The notes beneath the pieces were generated by a model. The model made no database searches. It was not told the DNA's origin and was given only the letters and a program-made list of their open reading frames with translations. Shown in pieces: positions 18,848-28,270 of a DNA stretch of 64,000 nucleotides. Position 1 is the stretch's first letter. Every line of letters starts with the position of its first letter. A program made the translations under genes and the position numbers. Source of the stretch: Pseudoalteromonas sp. GCY. GTDB lineage: Bacteria; Pseudomonadota; Gammaproteobacteria; Enterobacterales; Alteromonadaceae. Where the stretch lies: contig NZ_CP068023.1 of assembly GCF_016695175.1 (NCBI RefSeq), positions 3,882,501 through 3,946,500 of the forward strand, in the 5' to 3' direction.

Positions 18848-19519
18848 ATGAAAAACAAACCTTTGCTTATGCTACTCGGCGGCCTGACTGCGTGCTTTTG
18901 TGTCTCTGCTCAGGCGGAAGTGACAGCGAATATTGCGGCAAGCTCAAATTATTACTGGCGTGGTATCACCCAAACTGATGACGGCGCAGCGGTGTCTGGC
19001 GGCTTGGATTATAGCAATGAGTCAGGGTTTTATGCAGGCACTTGGGTCTCTAACATCGACTTTGGCGACTCCGCCAGTTACGAAATGGATCTGTACGCAG
19101 GTTACGCTGGCGAAATCAAGGGCATGAGTTTTGATTTCGGTTATATTCACTACGCCTATCCCGATGCCAGTGGAGATATTGATTTTGGCGAGATTTACGC
19201 CGCGCTTGGCTGGCAATACTTTACGTTTAAACTCAGCCACCTAGCTACAGCGCAAAGCGACTCAACCACAGAAGAAGACATGCTATATGCCGAAGTGTCG
19301 GCCAGCTTCCCCATTTTTAAAGATAGTGAATTAACTCTACACATTGGTCGCTCCAGCGGAGACACAGTGCTTGAGTGGACAGGAGAAGACGACGCTTATA
19401 TGGATTACGGAGTGAGTTTATCTACGCAAGGTTTTACCTTCGGATTAGTAAAAACCGACCTAGACAGTAGCGACGATATTAAAGCATATGTAAGTTATGG
19501 ATTAGATTTTAATCTGTGA
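18848..19519 (+). CDS. TorF family putative porin
   Basis: 223 residues; signal peptide 1-23 (cleavage SAQA|E). The mature start EVTANIAASSNYYWRGITQT and later YEMDLYAGYAGEIKG, FDFGYIHYAYP are hallmarks of the TorF/Gcw_chp (TIGR02001) outer-membrane family, thought to be a small beta-barrel. In other proteobacteria relatives lie near ammonium-transport genes (remembered association). Here the gene has a sigma-54 promoter and an NtrC-like site upstream, which supports a role in nitrogen limitation. Followed by two terminator hairpins. Confidence 0.9.
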   Translation: MKNKPLLMLLGGLTACFCVSAQAEVTANIAASSNYYWRGITQTDDGAAVSGGLDYSNESGFYAGTWVSNIDFGDSASYEMDLYAGYAGEIKGMSFDFGYIHYAYPDASGDIDFGEIYAALGWQYFTFKLSHLATAQSDSTTEEDMLYAEVSASFPIFKDSELTLHIGRSSGDTVLEWTGEDDAYMDYGVSLSTQGFTFGLVKTDLDSSDDIKAYVSYGLDFNL

Positions 19520-19524
19520 TGACC

Positions 19525-19606
19525 AAAGGTGAGCGGTCCTGTGACAGCCGCATCACCTTATTTTTTACTTGCTGCAACACGTAGGGCCGAAAGGCCCTTT
19601 TTTATA
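19525..19606 (+). terminator. double terminator after the TorF gene
   Basis: First hairpin: AAGGTGA-GCGG ... CCGC-A-TCACCTT (19526-19559, one bulge) followed by ATTTTTT. Second hairpin: AGGGCC-GAAA-GGCCCT (19583-19598) followed by six Ts. Two successive intrinsic terminators for the porin transcript. Confidence 0.85.
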
Positions 19607-19865
19607 CTTTATATTATTAGTAATTCAAAAGTTTCCAAGCAAGGCTTTCACCGTCTCCCTCAGTAGTCAGCAGCTTGTTTTATAAATCAAAACAGGATCT
19701 TAATCCTTTTGCTCGATTGAACTAAATTCTAACCACACCTAATAAAGACTTAAGATAAGTGAAGCGCGAATAAGCTGTTCAGCAGTGAAGCAAACAAAAA
19801 GTTTACACTTAAAAAAACAAGCGATAACATTCAGACCCCGTTTTAGGAAAAAGGATATTAATTAA
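19607..19865. other. intergenic region, nothing assigned
   Basis: AT-rich, between the porin terminators and a broken small secreted-peptide gene. No RNA gene or clear promoter recognised. An AGGAAAAAGGATAT stretch at its end may be the ribosome binding site for the peptide. Confidence 0.4.
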
Positions 19866-20047
19866 ATGAAATCATTAATAGCTACCGCTTTTGTGACTCT
19901 CGCATTAACGTTTGCCCATAGTGCACTTGCAATGTCGTGTCATTGCAAGTCAGGGTCATGACAGTTGATCATGGCTCTATCAGCTTCTCGTGTTCAGGTG
20001 GTGGCCAAATTCAGTGTGTTTTAAATCCTCCAATGAATATAGACTAA
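19866..20047 (+). pseudogene. small Cys-containing secreted peptide, frameshifted
   Basis: The first frame (19866-19961) encodes 31 residues: a good signal peptide MKSLIATAFVTLALTFAHSA then LAMSCHCKSGS and TGA. A second frame starts at an ATG overlapping that stop (19958) and encodes 29 residues: MTVDHGSISFSCSGGGQIQC then VLNPPMNID and TAA. Joined by a one-base shift they would give a signal peptide plus a mature domain of roughly 35 residues with four Cys. Either a frameshifted gene or two coupled peptides. No family recognised. The next gene also encodes an exported protein. Confidence 0.55.
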
Positions 20048-20090
20048 AACTATCCCATATAGCGCTGCTATATGGCATATAAGGATTATG

Positions 20091-20777
20091 ATGAAAGTAA
20101 AATTAACCTTAGTATTGTCTCTTGCTATTGCTATCAGTGCAGGTGTTTATGTCTTGAGCTCTGAGACAAACTCCCCCATGACGTCAATTAGCCAAAATAC
20201 TGAAATAGCACCCAGCCTAAACTATTCACCAAGTGAATCCAGCACAAAAATAGCAGTCTCTAGTACTCAAGAAAATAAGATTAAAAATGATCCCCTTGAT
20301 TCAGCTACACAAACAGAAGCAGTAGTTCAAGAAAATATCACGGAACGCGCTGCCCAACCACTAAGTCTCGTCAGTTTCAATGGGCAATTTATCAATAATA
20401 ACACACAGCAAGAAAGTCTTTATCGGTCTCGCTTAGAATCTTTCTTTAGGGCTGATACCAATGAAATACTCAAACAGATGAGCCTTGTCGAGTACTCAGA
20501 TTTAGCAAATAACCGTGAAGCGAAACTTCAAACTTTTATACAAACACGGTTAGAAGCAGTTCATATACTAGATGAAACATTCAAATGTGCAGCAAGAGTT
20601 TGTATGTTAGAACTTGTGGTCGGTTCTGATAGCAATACTGATGTGCTCAGCAATATGTCTGAGTTCGATAAAAACTATTCATTTCAGAGCAAACAAACAA
20701 ACGAGTATGGAGAAACGACTTTTAAAGGGCTATACATTGCAACCGATGATCCCAGCAAATTGACATTAACAGACTAA
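20091..20777 (+). CDS. hypothetical exported protein
   Basis: 228 residues from the second of two adjacent ATGs; AGGA is 5 bases upstream of it and only 2 bases from the first (20088). An N-terminal hydrophobic stretch (LTLVLSLAIAISAGVYVL) acts as signal or anchor, followed by a Ser/Thr-rich low-complexity linker (to about residue 95) and a small domain (about 100-228) with one likely disulfide pair (FKCAARVCMLELVV). I do not recognise the family. It may be co-transcribed with the broken peptide gene 43 bases upstream. Confidence 0.65.
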   Translation: MKVKLTLVLSLAIAISAGVYVLSSETNSPMTSISQNTEIAPSLNYSPSESSTKIAVSSTQENKIKNDPLDSATQTEAVVQENITERAAQPLSLVSFNGQFINNNTQQESLYRSRLESFFRADTNEILKQMSLVEYSDLANNREAKLQTFIQTRLEAVHILDETFKCAARVCMLELVVGSDSNTDVLSNMSEFDKNYSFQSKQTNEYGETTFKGLYIATDDPSKLTLTD

Positions 20778-21045
20778 CCTGGGATTCGGGTTACTACTGT
20801 TTTTAATAAAAAGTTTTAGTCCTAACAGCAGTGAATTCACTTTCAAAAAGTTTTAAGCATTTTTCAGAACGTGTATTCACATCAACGATCTGGTGTTGGT
20901 GAGATGACTTAACGATCCGTCAACTTTATCGCCAACACCTATTTTCCAACGTTTGCTGCTCTACCCTCTATCAACAGCGGCATTTGAGTATAGCTGCACT
21001 TGCTTAATCGTACAGTCTATCCTCAATAATTCTTAAGGCGCTGAT

Positions 21046-21939
21046 TTATGGCACGCTATGCCCGGTAGACGCCGTCCAAATGCGATACCACTGCTCGCGA
21101 CTCATGCTAAGTGACTGTGAAGCAAACGCGCTGGCAACTCGAGTAATATTTCCCGTTCCAAGCACAGTAGCAGGTTTCGATGGATGCATGGCAAGCCATG
21201 CGTAGATCACTTGATCAATTTCAGTGCTACCAATCTCTTCACCCACTTGCTTTAGCACCGCACGCAGTCGTTTGGCTTTTTCATCTTCGCTGGTGAATAT
21301 CCTGCCCCCTGCCAGCGGCGACCACAGCATAGGGTTCATACCTAGTTGTTGGCACTGATCAAGCGTGCCATCGTCAAGCGCTTTCATCTCATAAGGTGAA
21401 AACTCAATTTGGTTGGTCACTAAAGCGAAATCGAGCCTCGATTGCAATAAGCCAAGCTGGCTGGGTGTAAAGTTCGAGACCCCAAAATGCAGCACATCGC
21501 CGTTTTGTTTGAGGGTATTAAACGCATCGGCAACTTCATCAGCATCCATCAGATAATCCGGGCGATGAATCAACAGCACATCTAGCCTATCCGTGCCGAA
21601 ATGCTTTAGTGACTGCTGCGCTTGGGCAATGATATGCGCCTTACTCGAATTATAGTGGTTCGCCTTTCCCGCTAATCCCAAGCTCGGAAATGCGGGCTTA
21701 ATGCCACATTTAGTGATGATCCGAATGTGCTCTCGAATACTAGGCTCAAGCGCTAAGGCTTTGCCAAACTCCGCCTCACACTGATACTCACCGTAAATAT
21801 CAGCATGATCAGTATCGCGTATTCCAAGCTCAATCGCTTGCTTTAAAAAGCGTAAATTTTCTTGCGGCGTAATTTGCCAATCTAATAGCCGCCAAAACCC
21901 CAATACTAATGGGTCAAGTACGCGGGTGTTTGCGTTCAT
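21046..21939 (-). CDS. aldo/keto reductase, YdhF-like
   Basis: 297 residues, NADPH-dependent oxidoreductase of the aldo/keto reductase superfamily with a TIM-barrel fold. The catalytic tetrad can be read: Asp and Tyr in [11 protein letters not shown], Lys in IITKCG, His in [20 protein letters not shown], a stretch highly typical of E. coli YdhF. Substrate unknown. Its start overlaps the purT stop by 4 bases (ATGA), so the two are translationally coupled, which is an uncommon pairing. Confidence 0.92.
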   Translation of the reverse strand: MNANTRVLDPLVLGFWRLLDWQITPQENLRFLKQAIELGIRDTDHADIYGEYQCEAEFGKALALEPSIREHIRIITKCGIKPAFPSLGLAGKANHYNSSKAHIIAQAQQSLKHFGTDRLDVLLIHRPDYLMDADEVADAFNTLKQNGDVLHFGVSNFTPSQLGLLQSRLDFALVTNQIEFSPYEMKALDDGTLDQCQQLGMNPMLWSPLAGGRIFTSEDEKAKRLRAVLKQVGEEIGSTEIDQVIYAWLAMHPSKPATVLGTGNITRVASAFASQSLSMSREQWYRIWTASTGHSVP

Positions 21940-23123
21940 AACGTAATTCCTACTTTTGCAACCACTTGCTTGGCTTTCTCGACAGCACTTTCAGCCGAGT
22001 CTGAGCGCGCTAACGCCACACCCATTCTGCGCTTGCCACTCACCTCTGGTTTACCAAACAAACGAATATCCGTTAGTGGCTCTGCAAGCGCTTGTGCAAG
22101 ATTGTTGAACTGTAATTGTGTTGATCCCCCTTCGACAAGGATCACGCTAGATGCTGATGGCCCATAGAAGTGAATAGTGGGAATAGGCAAACCTAAAATT
22201 GCCCGAGCATGCAGCGCAAACTCACTTAAATCTTGCGAGATAAGCGTGACCATGCCGGTATCATGTGGCCTTGGTGAGACTTCGCTGAAGTAAACTTCAT
22301 CACCCTTAATAAAGAGTTCAACGCCAAACAGACCCCGACCGCCCAGTGCTTCCGTGACTTTTTCAGCCATCGCTTTACTGCGCTCTAGCGCGAGTGCTGA
22401 CATCTGCTGCGGCTGCCAGCTTTGCTGATAATCACCGTCTTGTTGCACATGTCCAATTGGCTCACAAAAACTCGTGCCATCGATATGGCGTACGGTTAGC
22501 AGCGTAATTTCATAGTCAAAATCAACAAAACCTTCCACAATCACTCTGCCCTGACCTGCACGCCCACCCTCTTGAGCGTAGTGCCAAGCCGCTTCGATAT
22601 CCGCGGCACTTTTAATCACACTTTGCCCTTTACCTGACGAGCTCATGATAGGCTTAACCACACACGGCATGCCGATACGCGCGACAGCAGCATTAAAGTC
22701 TGCCAAGGTGTCAACAAATTGATAGGGTGAAGTGGCAAGCCCAAGCGTTTCAGCGGCAAGACGGCGGATCCCTTCGCGATTCATGGTCAGTTGAGTCGCT
22801 TTGGCGGTTGGCACAACCGTGTAACCTTCAGCCTCTAATTCCACCAGCTTATCCGTCGCAATGGCTTCGATTTCCGGCACGATATAATCAGGTTGCTCTT
22901 GTTCAATAATCGCTTTGAGTTTTTCACCATCCAACATAGACAAGGTATAGCTGCGATCTGCCACTTGCATCGCTGGCGCATTGTCGTAGCGATCTAAGAC
23001 TATCACTTCAGCACCTAAGCGCTTAAATTCGATAACGACTTCCTTTCCTAACTCGCCACCACCGCAGAGTAATACTTTGCAAGCAGTTGCCGAAAAGGGC
23101 GTGCCCAGAGGTTTGATTTTCAT
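21936..23123 (-). CDS. purT: formate-dependent phosphoribosylglycinamide formyltransferase
   Basis: PurT (GAR transformylase 2) makes formyl-GAR from GAR, formate and ATP in purine synthesis. 395 residues from the ATG at 23123 (AAGGA 7 bases upstream; ten further upstream codons are unsupported). ATP-grasp enzyme: N-domain [16 protein letters not shown], then [14 protein letters not shown], the central SSSGKGQSV nucleotide loop, [20 protein letters not shown] with metal ligands and [20 protein letters not shown]. Divergent from the NRPS operon with 162 bases between; no pathway link to it is evident. Confidence 0.97.
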   Translation of the reverse strand: MKIKPLGTPFSATACKVLLCGGGELGKEVVIEFKRLGAEVIVLDRYDNAPAMQVADRSYTLSMLDGEKLKAIIEQEQPDYIVPEIEAIATDKLVELEAEGYTVVPTAKATQLTMNREGIRRLAAETLGLATSPYQFVDTLADFNAAVARIGMPCVVKPIMSSSGKGQSVIKSAADIEAAWHYAQEGGRAGQGRVIVEGFVDFDYEITLLTVRHIDGTSFCEPIGHVQQDGDYQQSWQPQQMSALALERSKAMAEKVTEALGGRGLFGVELFIKGDEVYFSEVSPRPHDTGMVTLISQDLSEFALHARAILGLPIPTIHFYGPSASSVILVEGGSTQLQFNNLAQALAEPLTDIRLFGKPEVSGKRRMGVALARSDSAESAVEKAKQVVAKVGITL

Positions 23124-23236
23124 GATGATTCCTTGGTTGGTTTGATGCCCCATGGTAGCGACTTTTTGTCATATGCAAAAGCTGAGAAGACGGCAATCCA
23201 ATTCAAAATCACAAAATACACATTTCAAACACATTC

Positions 23237-23264
23237 TTTACATATTGTACACAAAGAGTATTTT
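23237..23264 (+). promoter_or_regulatory. candidate promoter of the NRPS operon
   Basis: TTTACA (23237-23242), 16-base spacer, TATTTT (23259-23264), in an AT-rich region 22 bases before the NRPS start codon. AAGGA (23273-23277) is the ribosome binding site. No specific regulator site is recognised. Confidence 0.45.
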
Positions 23265-23285
23265 TATATTTAAAGGATTACTTCA

Positions 23286-26200
23286 ATGACCGCCCAGTCT
23301 CCTATTGATTACAGCACTCAGCCGCAGATCTTATTAACGCAAGCATTCAGCCAATACGCCAATAAAGTCGCACTGGTATTTAACGGCACGCAAGTCACCT
23401 ATCAAACACTTGAAGAGCGGGTAACACGAGTCGCCGCGAATATTCAGCAACAAGCGAACCTGAGCCAATCTCAATCGCCTTATGTGGCACTATATCTCGA
23501 GCGTGGCATTGATATGGTCGTGGGGATCTTAGCGGCAATCAAATCAGGATTGGGTTATATCCCTATTTCCACTGAGGCACCCAAAGCTCGCTGCGAGTTT
23601 ATTCTTGAAGATAGCCAACCGGCGCTTATCGTCACCCATGGGCATTATCAATCGCTGCCACAATTTGGCCACACACCTCAAGTGTTGATCGAATCTCCTG
23701 CAACGCAATCCTTTGTTACTCCTGATTATAAAATGAGTGATATTGCCTATGTGATCTACACCTCGGGCACCACTGGCACGCCAAAAGGCGTAGAAGTACC
23801 TTACCAAAACTTACTTTATTTAGCCGAGTCACAAATTGGCCGCTTTGAACTAGACCAACTTGACCGCGTTATGATGTTTGCCTCTTATATTTTCGATGCC
23901 AGTGTATTTGAGCTGCTCGTGCATATCATGTTGGGCCAAACTGTATTTGTAACGACAGAAACCGAGCGACGAGATGCCAAAGCGCTAAGCCGATTGATCT
24001 CAAAAAATGCGATTCAATTTGGCGCTATCCCTCCTGCATTGCTGGCTTTGATGGATCCCCGAGATTTGCGCTCTATGCGCAAATTAATCGTCGCTGGAGA
24101 AACCCCAAATCTAGAAATGCTATCTCGACTTTCAGAAGTCACGCGAGTGTTTAACGGTTATGGTCCTACCGAATATACCGTGTGCACCTGCGCCAATGAA
24201 TATACCAATGCCGACTCCGAATTTAATATTGGTCAACCCTTTGTGAATACCAGACTTTATGTGCTAGATGAGCAATTGCAACAAGTAGCCGATGGCGCTA
24301 TCGGTGAGCTCTATATTAGTGGTGCGGGTTTAGCAAAAGGATACTTAAACCGTCCAGAACTCACAAAATCTCGATTTATCGCAAACCCCTATTATCAAGC
24401 AGAAGTAGACCCTGTGCACTTCGCTAGACTTTATAAAACTGGCGACTTAGTAAGTTTTGACGGTGATAATTATCATTTTGTTGGTCGTAATGACAACCAA
24501 ATTAAGCTACGCGGATTTCGTATTGAGTTAGGTGAAATAGAAAAAGTTGTTGTCCAACATGAGGCGGTAAAACTTGCAAGCTGCCAAGTAGTACAACGAG
24601 GTAATGCTAAGTTCTTGGTGGCATTTATCGTTCCTCATAGTAAACCTACAGCAGACCTTGGACAACATATCAACCAGTTAGCAGAAAAGTTACTGCCAGA
24701 CTATATGCTGCCTGATCACTATCAATGTTTAGACGCACTACCCATGACCGAAAATGGGAAGGTAGATAGCCGCGCACTCGCTAATTACGAATTAAGTAGC
24801 CAACAAGACCAAGCGCAAGATCAGCTTAGCCAAGAACAACAAGCTTTTTTAGCACAGTTTCAAGGTTTCTGTTTGCCAGGCCTTGGCTGGCAACAAGATT
24901 TTTTCCAACAAGGTGGTGACTCCATCTCTGCAATCAACCTTAGCAACCAGTTATTTCAGCAGCTCGGCTTAAGCGTGCCAACACACCTAATTTATCGCTA
25001 TCGTAGTGCTGGACAAGTATGGCAGGCAATGCAAACTCAACACTTTGAAACCATTGCGATTCCAAAGCGCGGTGCTGATTTTGAGGAGGTCGCCCCGCTA
25101 TCACTGCAACAACGCGCGATTTGGTTTTTAGCCAAAGCCGACCCAAACGATAAAGCCTATCATGCAAAGTGTACAATCACCTTCAGTGGCGATCTAAATG
25201 TACCTGCACTACAAGGTGCATTACAGGATATCGTTGATAACCATGCGATTTTCCGTACTAGCTACGACTTACATGAGCCGCTGCAGTATATTGCAAAGCA
25301 CTACCAGCAAGACGTGCCTTACTTTGATTTTAGTGAGTATCAAGAAGCACAAGCATTAGCTGAGGTCGACAAACTCGTTAATGGTCATATGAATGATATT
25401 TTTGCGATTGACCAATTACCGCTGGCACGCTGGGCAATTGTAAAAATTAGCGAATCTAAACATGTACTTATTCATATTGAACATCACTTAGTACATGATG
25501 GTTGGTCTTCTAACATATTCCTTGATCACCTCTTTAGTTGTTATAAACAGCGCTTGCATGGCGCAAGCCAAGGTACTTTGCCTGAAATCACACAATACGC
25601 CGATTACGCGGCCTATCAGCATCAATGGTTGGGAACAGAGCAAGCCGAGTTGCAACGTCAATTTTGGAAAGCACAACTACAAGATGCACCGAGCCGTATT
25701 AACTTGCCAGTTTCTCGCCTCGGCGAAACCGCAACCGAACGTGGTCGCGCACACCGGGTTAAACTGCCTCGTTCGCTATGGAACAATTTAAAAGCCTACA
25801 GCCAAGCGCATCAGATCACGCCATTCGCCGTTGCCCTTGCGGCATTAAATATTGTCCTTTCGCGCTTTAGTGGCGATCAGGATATTTGTATTGGTTCTGG
25901 CGTTGCAAACCGAGGCTACACCAATGTGGATGATACCATTGGTATGCTCGTCAGCACCGTAGTGGCGCGAGTTCAGCAAACACCAGAAATGTCTGTTGAA
26001 CAACTGGTACAGCATTGTTTCGAAGTCAGTAACGACATGCTGGCCAATCAAACCCTACCATTTACCGAAGTCGTCGCGGACGTAAACCCTGAGCGCATCA
26101 AAGGCGTCAACCCGTTATTCCAGATCTGTTTTAGCTTCCATGATTCACCACTGCCAGAGCTCACGCTTCCGGGGTTAGATGATATTGAGTATTTCGAGGC

Positions 26201-28268
26201 GATCAGCAGTCAAGCGGCTAAGTTTGAGATTAATATCGTGGTGCTTACCCGTATGGGGCAAGATCAGGATGATTCGGTCACTATGTTATGGGAGTTTGAC
26301 TTAAACCGCTACGATCCTTGGTTTATCGATGCCTTAAGTGACAACTTTAGTCATATTCTCGCGCAACTTATCAGCGTTGATGGGCAATTACCACTTGAGC
26401 AGTTGAGTTTACAAAGCCATATTGAGCACGATGTTCAAATAGCGCAGCACCAAAGCCAAGATTTGCTGTCACTATTTACGCATCACGCGCAGTCTCGCAA
26501 CCAGCAAACTGCACTTATCACCAGTCAAACGGAGTTAAGCTATCAGGAGTTAAGTACTCGATCAGACAGCCTTGCGGCACGTATTCTTCAGCAGTATGGT
26601 ACGCTTGAGTATATCGGCCTATATCTGCAGCCCGGCATTGACACTGTGGTTGCAATGCTCGCCATCATGAAAGCTGGCGCCGCTTATGTGCCGCTATCGC
26701 CAAGAGCGCCAGCTGCCCGCAATGCTTTTATTATTGACGATGCTCAGCTCAAGTTAGTATTAACTAACACCATAAGTCAGCAAAGCTTGAGCGAAAATGA
26801 GCAATCAAATTGGCCACTGTTAAACTTGGATAATACATTCGCGCCTTGCGATATTGCACTTTACCAACCGTCGCCTGATTCTGCAGCCTACATAATTTAT
26901 ACCTCAGGTACGACAGGCCAACCTAAAGGCGTTATTCAAAGCCATAAAAATGTTGCGCGCTTGCTATCTGCCAGTCAACCGCTTTACCACTTTAATAGCG
27001 AAGATACTTGGGTGCTTTATCACGATACGATTTTTGACTTTAGTGTTTGGGAAATATGGGGAGCACTGTGTCATGGCGGTCGGTTGTTTATTCCAAGCTA
27101 CGAAGAAGCAAGAGACAGTTTTGGTTTTGTAAAGCAGTGTGAGCAATTTGCTGTCACCGTGCTTAACCAAACTCCCAGTGCATTCTATAATTTTAGTGAC
27201 GTTGCCATTTCTGCGGCGGCGTCGCTCGATAGCCTTAGCACTGTGATCTTTGGTGGTGAGCAGCTCAACTACGATAAACTGAGCCCTTGGTGGCAACGCT
27301 TTGGTCAGCGTATTCAATTGGTCAATATGTACGGTATTACTGAAACCACGGTACATGTCACCTATCAACCTTTACACCCTAACATGAATACCCAGATTGC
27401 TGACATTGGCGTGCCGCTCAATGATATGCAGGCTTGGGTGCTGGATAGTCAGTTACGTCCCGTACCTGTGGGTTGTCCTGGAGAGCTGTTTATCTCTGGT
27501 GCAGGTTTGGCGATTGGGTATTTGAATCAACCAGAGCTGAGCGCTACTCGCTTTTTCGAGCTAACGCTCAATGGCAAACTCACCCGCGTTTACAAAACCG
27601 GTGATAACGCCAGATTATTACCAAGCGGTCATTTAGAATACCTAGGTCGTTTGGATAACCAAGTGAAGATCAGGGGTCATCGTATCGAGCTTGGTGAAGT
27701 CGAATCCCAATTGCTCAGCTGTAGCGGTGTTAAAGAAGCAGCAGTGATCACCTATACACGCCAAAATCAAACAGCGCTAAGTGGCTATGCTGTGATGGAA
27801 AACCATGCTTATTTTGACGCCGAGCTATTACTTAACCATCTACGAACGCAGCTGCCAGCATATATGGTACCGGATAGCATCATCCAACTCACGGCGATGC
27901 CACTCACCGTAAACGGAAAGCTAGATAGCAAAGCACTACCGCTACCGCAGATGTCATCATCAAACCAATACGCTGCTCCGCGCACAGCGCTTGAACAGAC
28001 GCTTTGCCAAATTTGGCAAACCACATTAGAACTGGAACAAGTCGGTATCCATGATAATTTCTATCGTCTAGGTGGTAACTCCATCTTAGCAGTGCAGCTC
28101 GTGCGCAATGCCCAGAAATGGCACCAGATTGCGATCCCGTTATCAGCGATCATTGCCAACCCATCGATTGCGGCTCTGGCGCAATACCTAGACACCATAG
28201 AGCTGGGTGATATCACCCAATCTCAAGACGCACCTGCCACCACCTCTTCGCAGGTGATGGAGCTATAG
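23286..28268 (+). CDS. nonribosomal peptide synthetase 1 (A-T-C-A-T)
   Basis: 1660 residues, initiating synthetase. Domains: A1 (about 10-510; TSGTTGTPKG near 157, NGKVD near 490), T1 (serine in GGDSIS near 545), C (about 598-1040; HHLVHDGWS near 733), A2 (about 1055-1560; TSGTTGQPKG near 1207, NGKLD near 1543), T2 (GGNSIL near 1597). It begins with an A domain, with no starter condensation or loading domain, so the first residue should have a free amino end unless modified. Specificity positions aligned by hand to GrsA: A1 D-A-F-A-I-A-G-V-C (loosely aromatic-like, unsure); A2 D-F-W-N-I-G-M-V-H, the canonical threonine code. The C-terminus ends VMEL, like that of synthetase 2. AAGGA lies 8 bases before the ATG. 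The next gene starts 2 bases after the stop. Confidence 0.97.
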   Translation: MTAQSPIDYSTQPQILLTQAFSQYANKVALVFNGTQVTYQTLEERVTRVAANIQQQANLSQSQSPYVALYLERGIDMVVGILAAIKSGLGYIPISTEAPKARCEFILEDSQPALIVTHGHYQSLPQFGHTPQVLIESPATQSFVTPDYKMSDIAYVIYTSGTTGTPKGVEVPYQNLLYLAESQIGRFELDQLDRVMMFASYIFDASVFELLVHIMLGQTVFVTTETERRDAKALSRLISKNAIQFGAIPPALLALMDPRDLRSMRKLIVAGETPNLEMLSRLSEVTRVFNGYGPTEYTVCTCANEYTNADSEFNIGQPFVNTRLYVLDEQLQQVADGAIGELYISGAGLAKGYLNRPELTKSRFIANPYYQAEVDPVHFARLYKTGDLVSFDGDNYHFVGRNDNQIKLRGFRIELGEIEKVVVQHEAVKLASCQVVQRGNAKFLVAFIVPHSKPTADLGQHINQLAEKLLPDYMLPDHYQCLDALPMTENGKVDSRALANYELSSQQDQAQDQLSQEQQAFLAQFQGFCLPGLGWQQDFFQQGGDSISAINLSNQLFQQLGLSVPTHLIYRYRSAGQVWQAMQTQHFETIAIPKRGADFEEVAPLSLQQRAIWFLAKADPNDKAYHAKCTITFSGDLNVPALQGALQDIVDNHAIFRTSYDLHEPLQYIAKHYQQDVPYFDFSEYQEAQALAEVDKLVNGHMNDIFAIDQLPLARWAIVKISESKHVLIHIEHHLVHDGWSSNIFLDHLFSCYKQRLHGASQGTLPEITQYADYAAYQHQWLGTEQAELQRQFWKAQLQDAPSRINLPVSRLGETATERGRAHRVKLPRSLWNNLKAYSQAHQITPFAVALAALNIVLSRFSGDQDICIGSGVANRGYTNVDDTIGMLVSTVVARVQQTPEMSVEQLVQHCFEVSNDMLANQTLPFTEVVADVNPERIKGVNPLFQICFSFHDSPLPELTLPGLDDIEYFEAISSQAAKFEINIVVLTRMGQDQDDSVTMLWEFDLNRYDPWFIDALSDNFSHILAQLISVDGQLPLEQLSLQSHIEHDVQIAQHQSQDLLSLFTHHAQSRNQQTALITSQTELSYQELSTRSDSLAARILQQYGTLEYIGLYLQPGIDTVVAMLAIMKAGAAYVPLSPRAPAARNAFIIDDAQLKLVLTNTISQQSLSENEQSNWPLLNLDNTFAPCDIALYQPSPDSAAYIIYTSGTTGQPKGVIQSHKNVARLLSASQPLYHFNSEDTWVLYHDTIFDFSVWEIWGALCHGGRLFIPSYEEARDSFGFVKQCEQFAVTVLNQTPSAFYNFSDVAISAAASLDSLSTVIFGGEQLNYDKLSPWWQRFGQRIQLVNMYGITETTVHVTYQPLHPNMNTQIADIGVPLNDMQAWVLDSQLRPVPVGCPGELFISGAGLAIGYLNQPELSATRFFELTLNGKLTRVYKTGDNARLLPSGHLEYLGRLDNQVKIRGHRIELGEVESQLLSCSGVKEAAVITYTRQNQTALSGYAVMENHAYFDAELLLNHLRTQLPAYMVPDSIIQLTAMPLTVNGKLDSKALPLPQMSSSNQYAAPRTALEQTLCQIWQTTLELEQVGIHDNFYRLGGNSILAVQLVRNAQKWHQIAIPLSAIIANPSIAALAQYLDTIELGDITQSQDAPATTSSQVMEL

Positions 28269-28270
28269 TC

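Noticed and set aside
21936..28268. PurT as a source of formyl groups for the NRPS start module
   Set aside because: PurT uses formate and ATP to formylate GAR only; NRPS formylation uses formyl-tetrahydrofolate, and synthetase 1 has no formylation domain.
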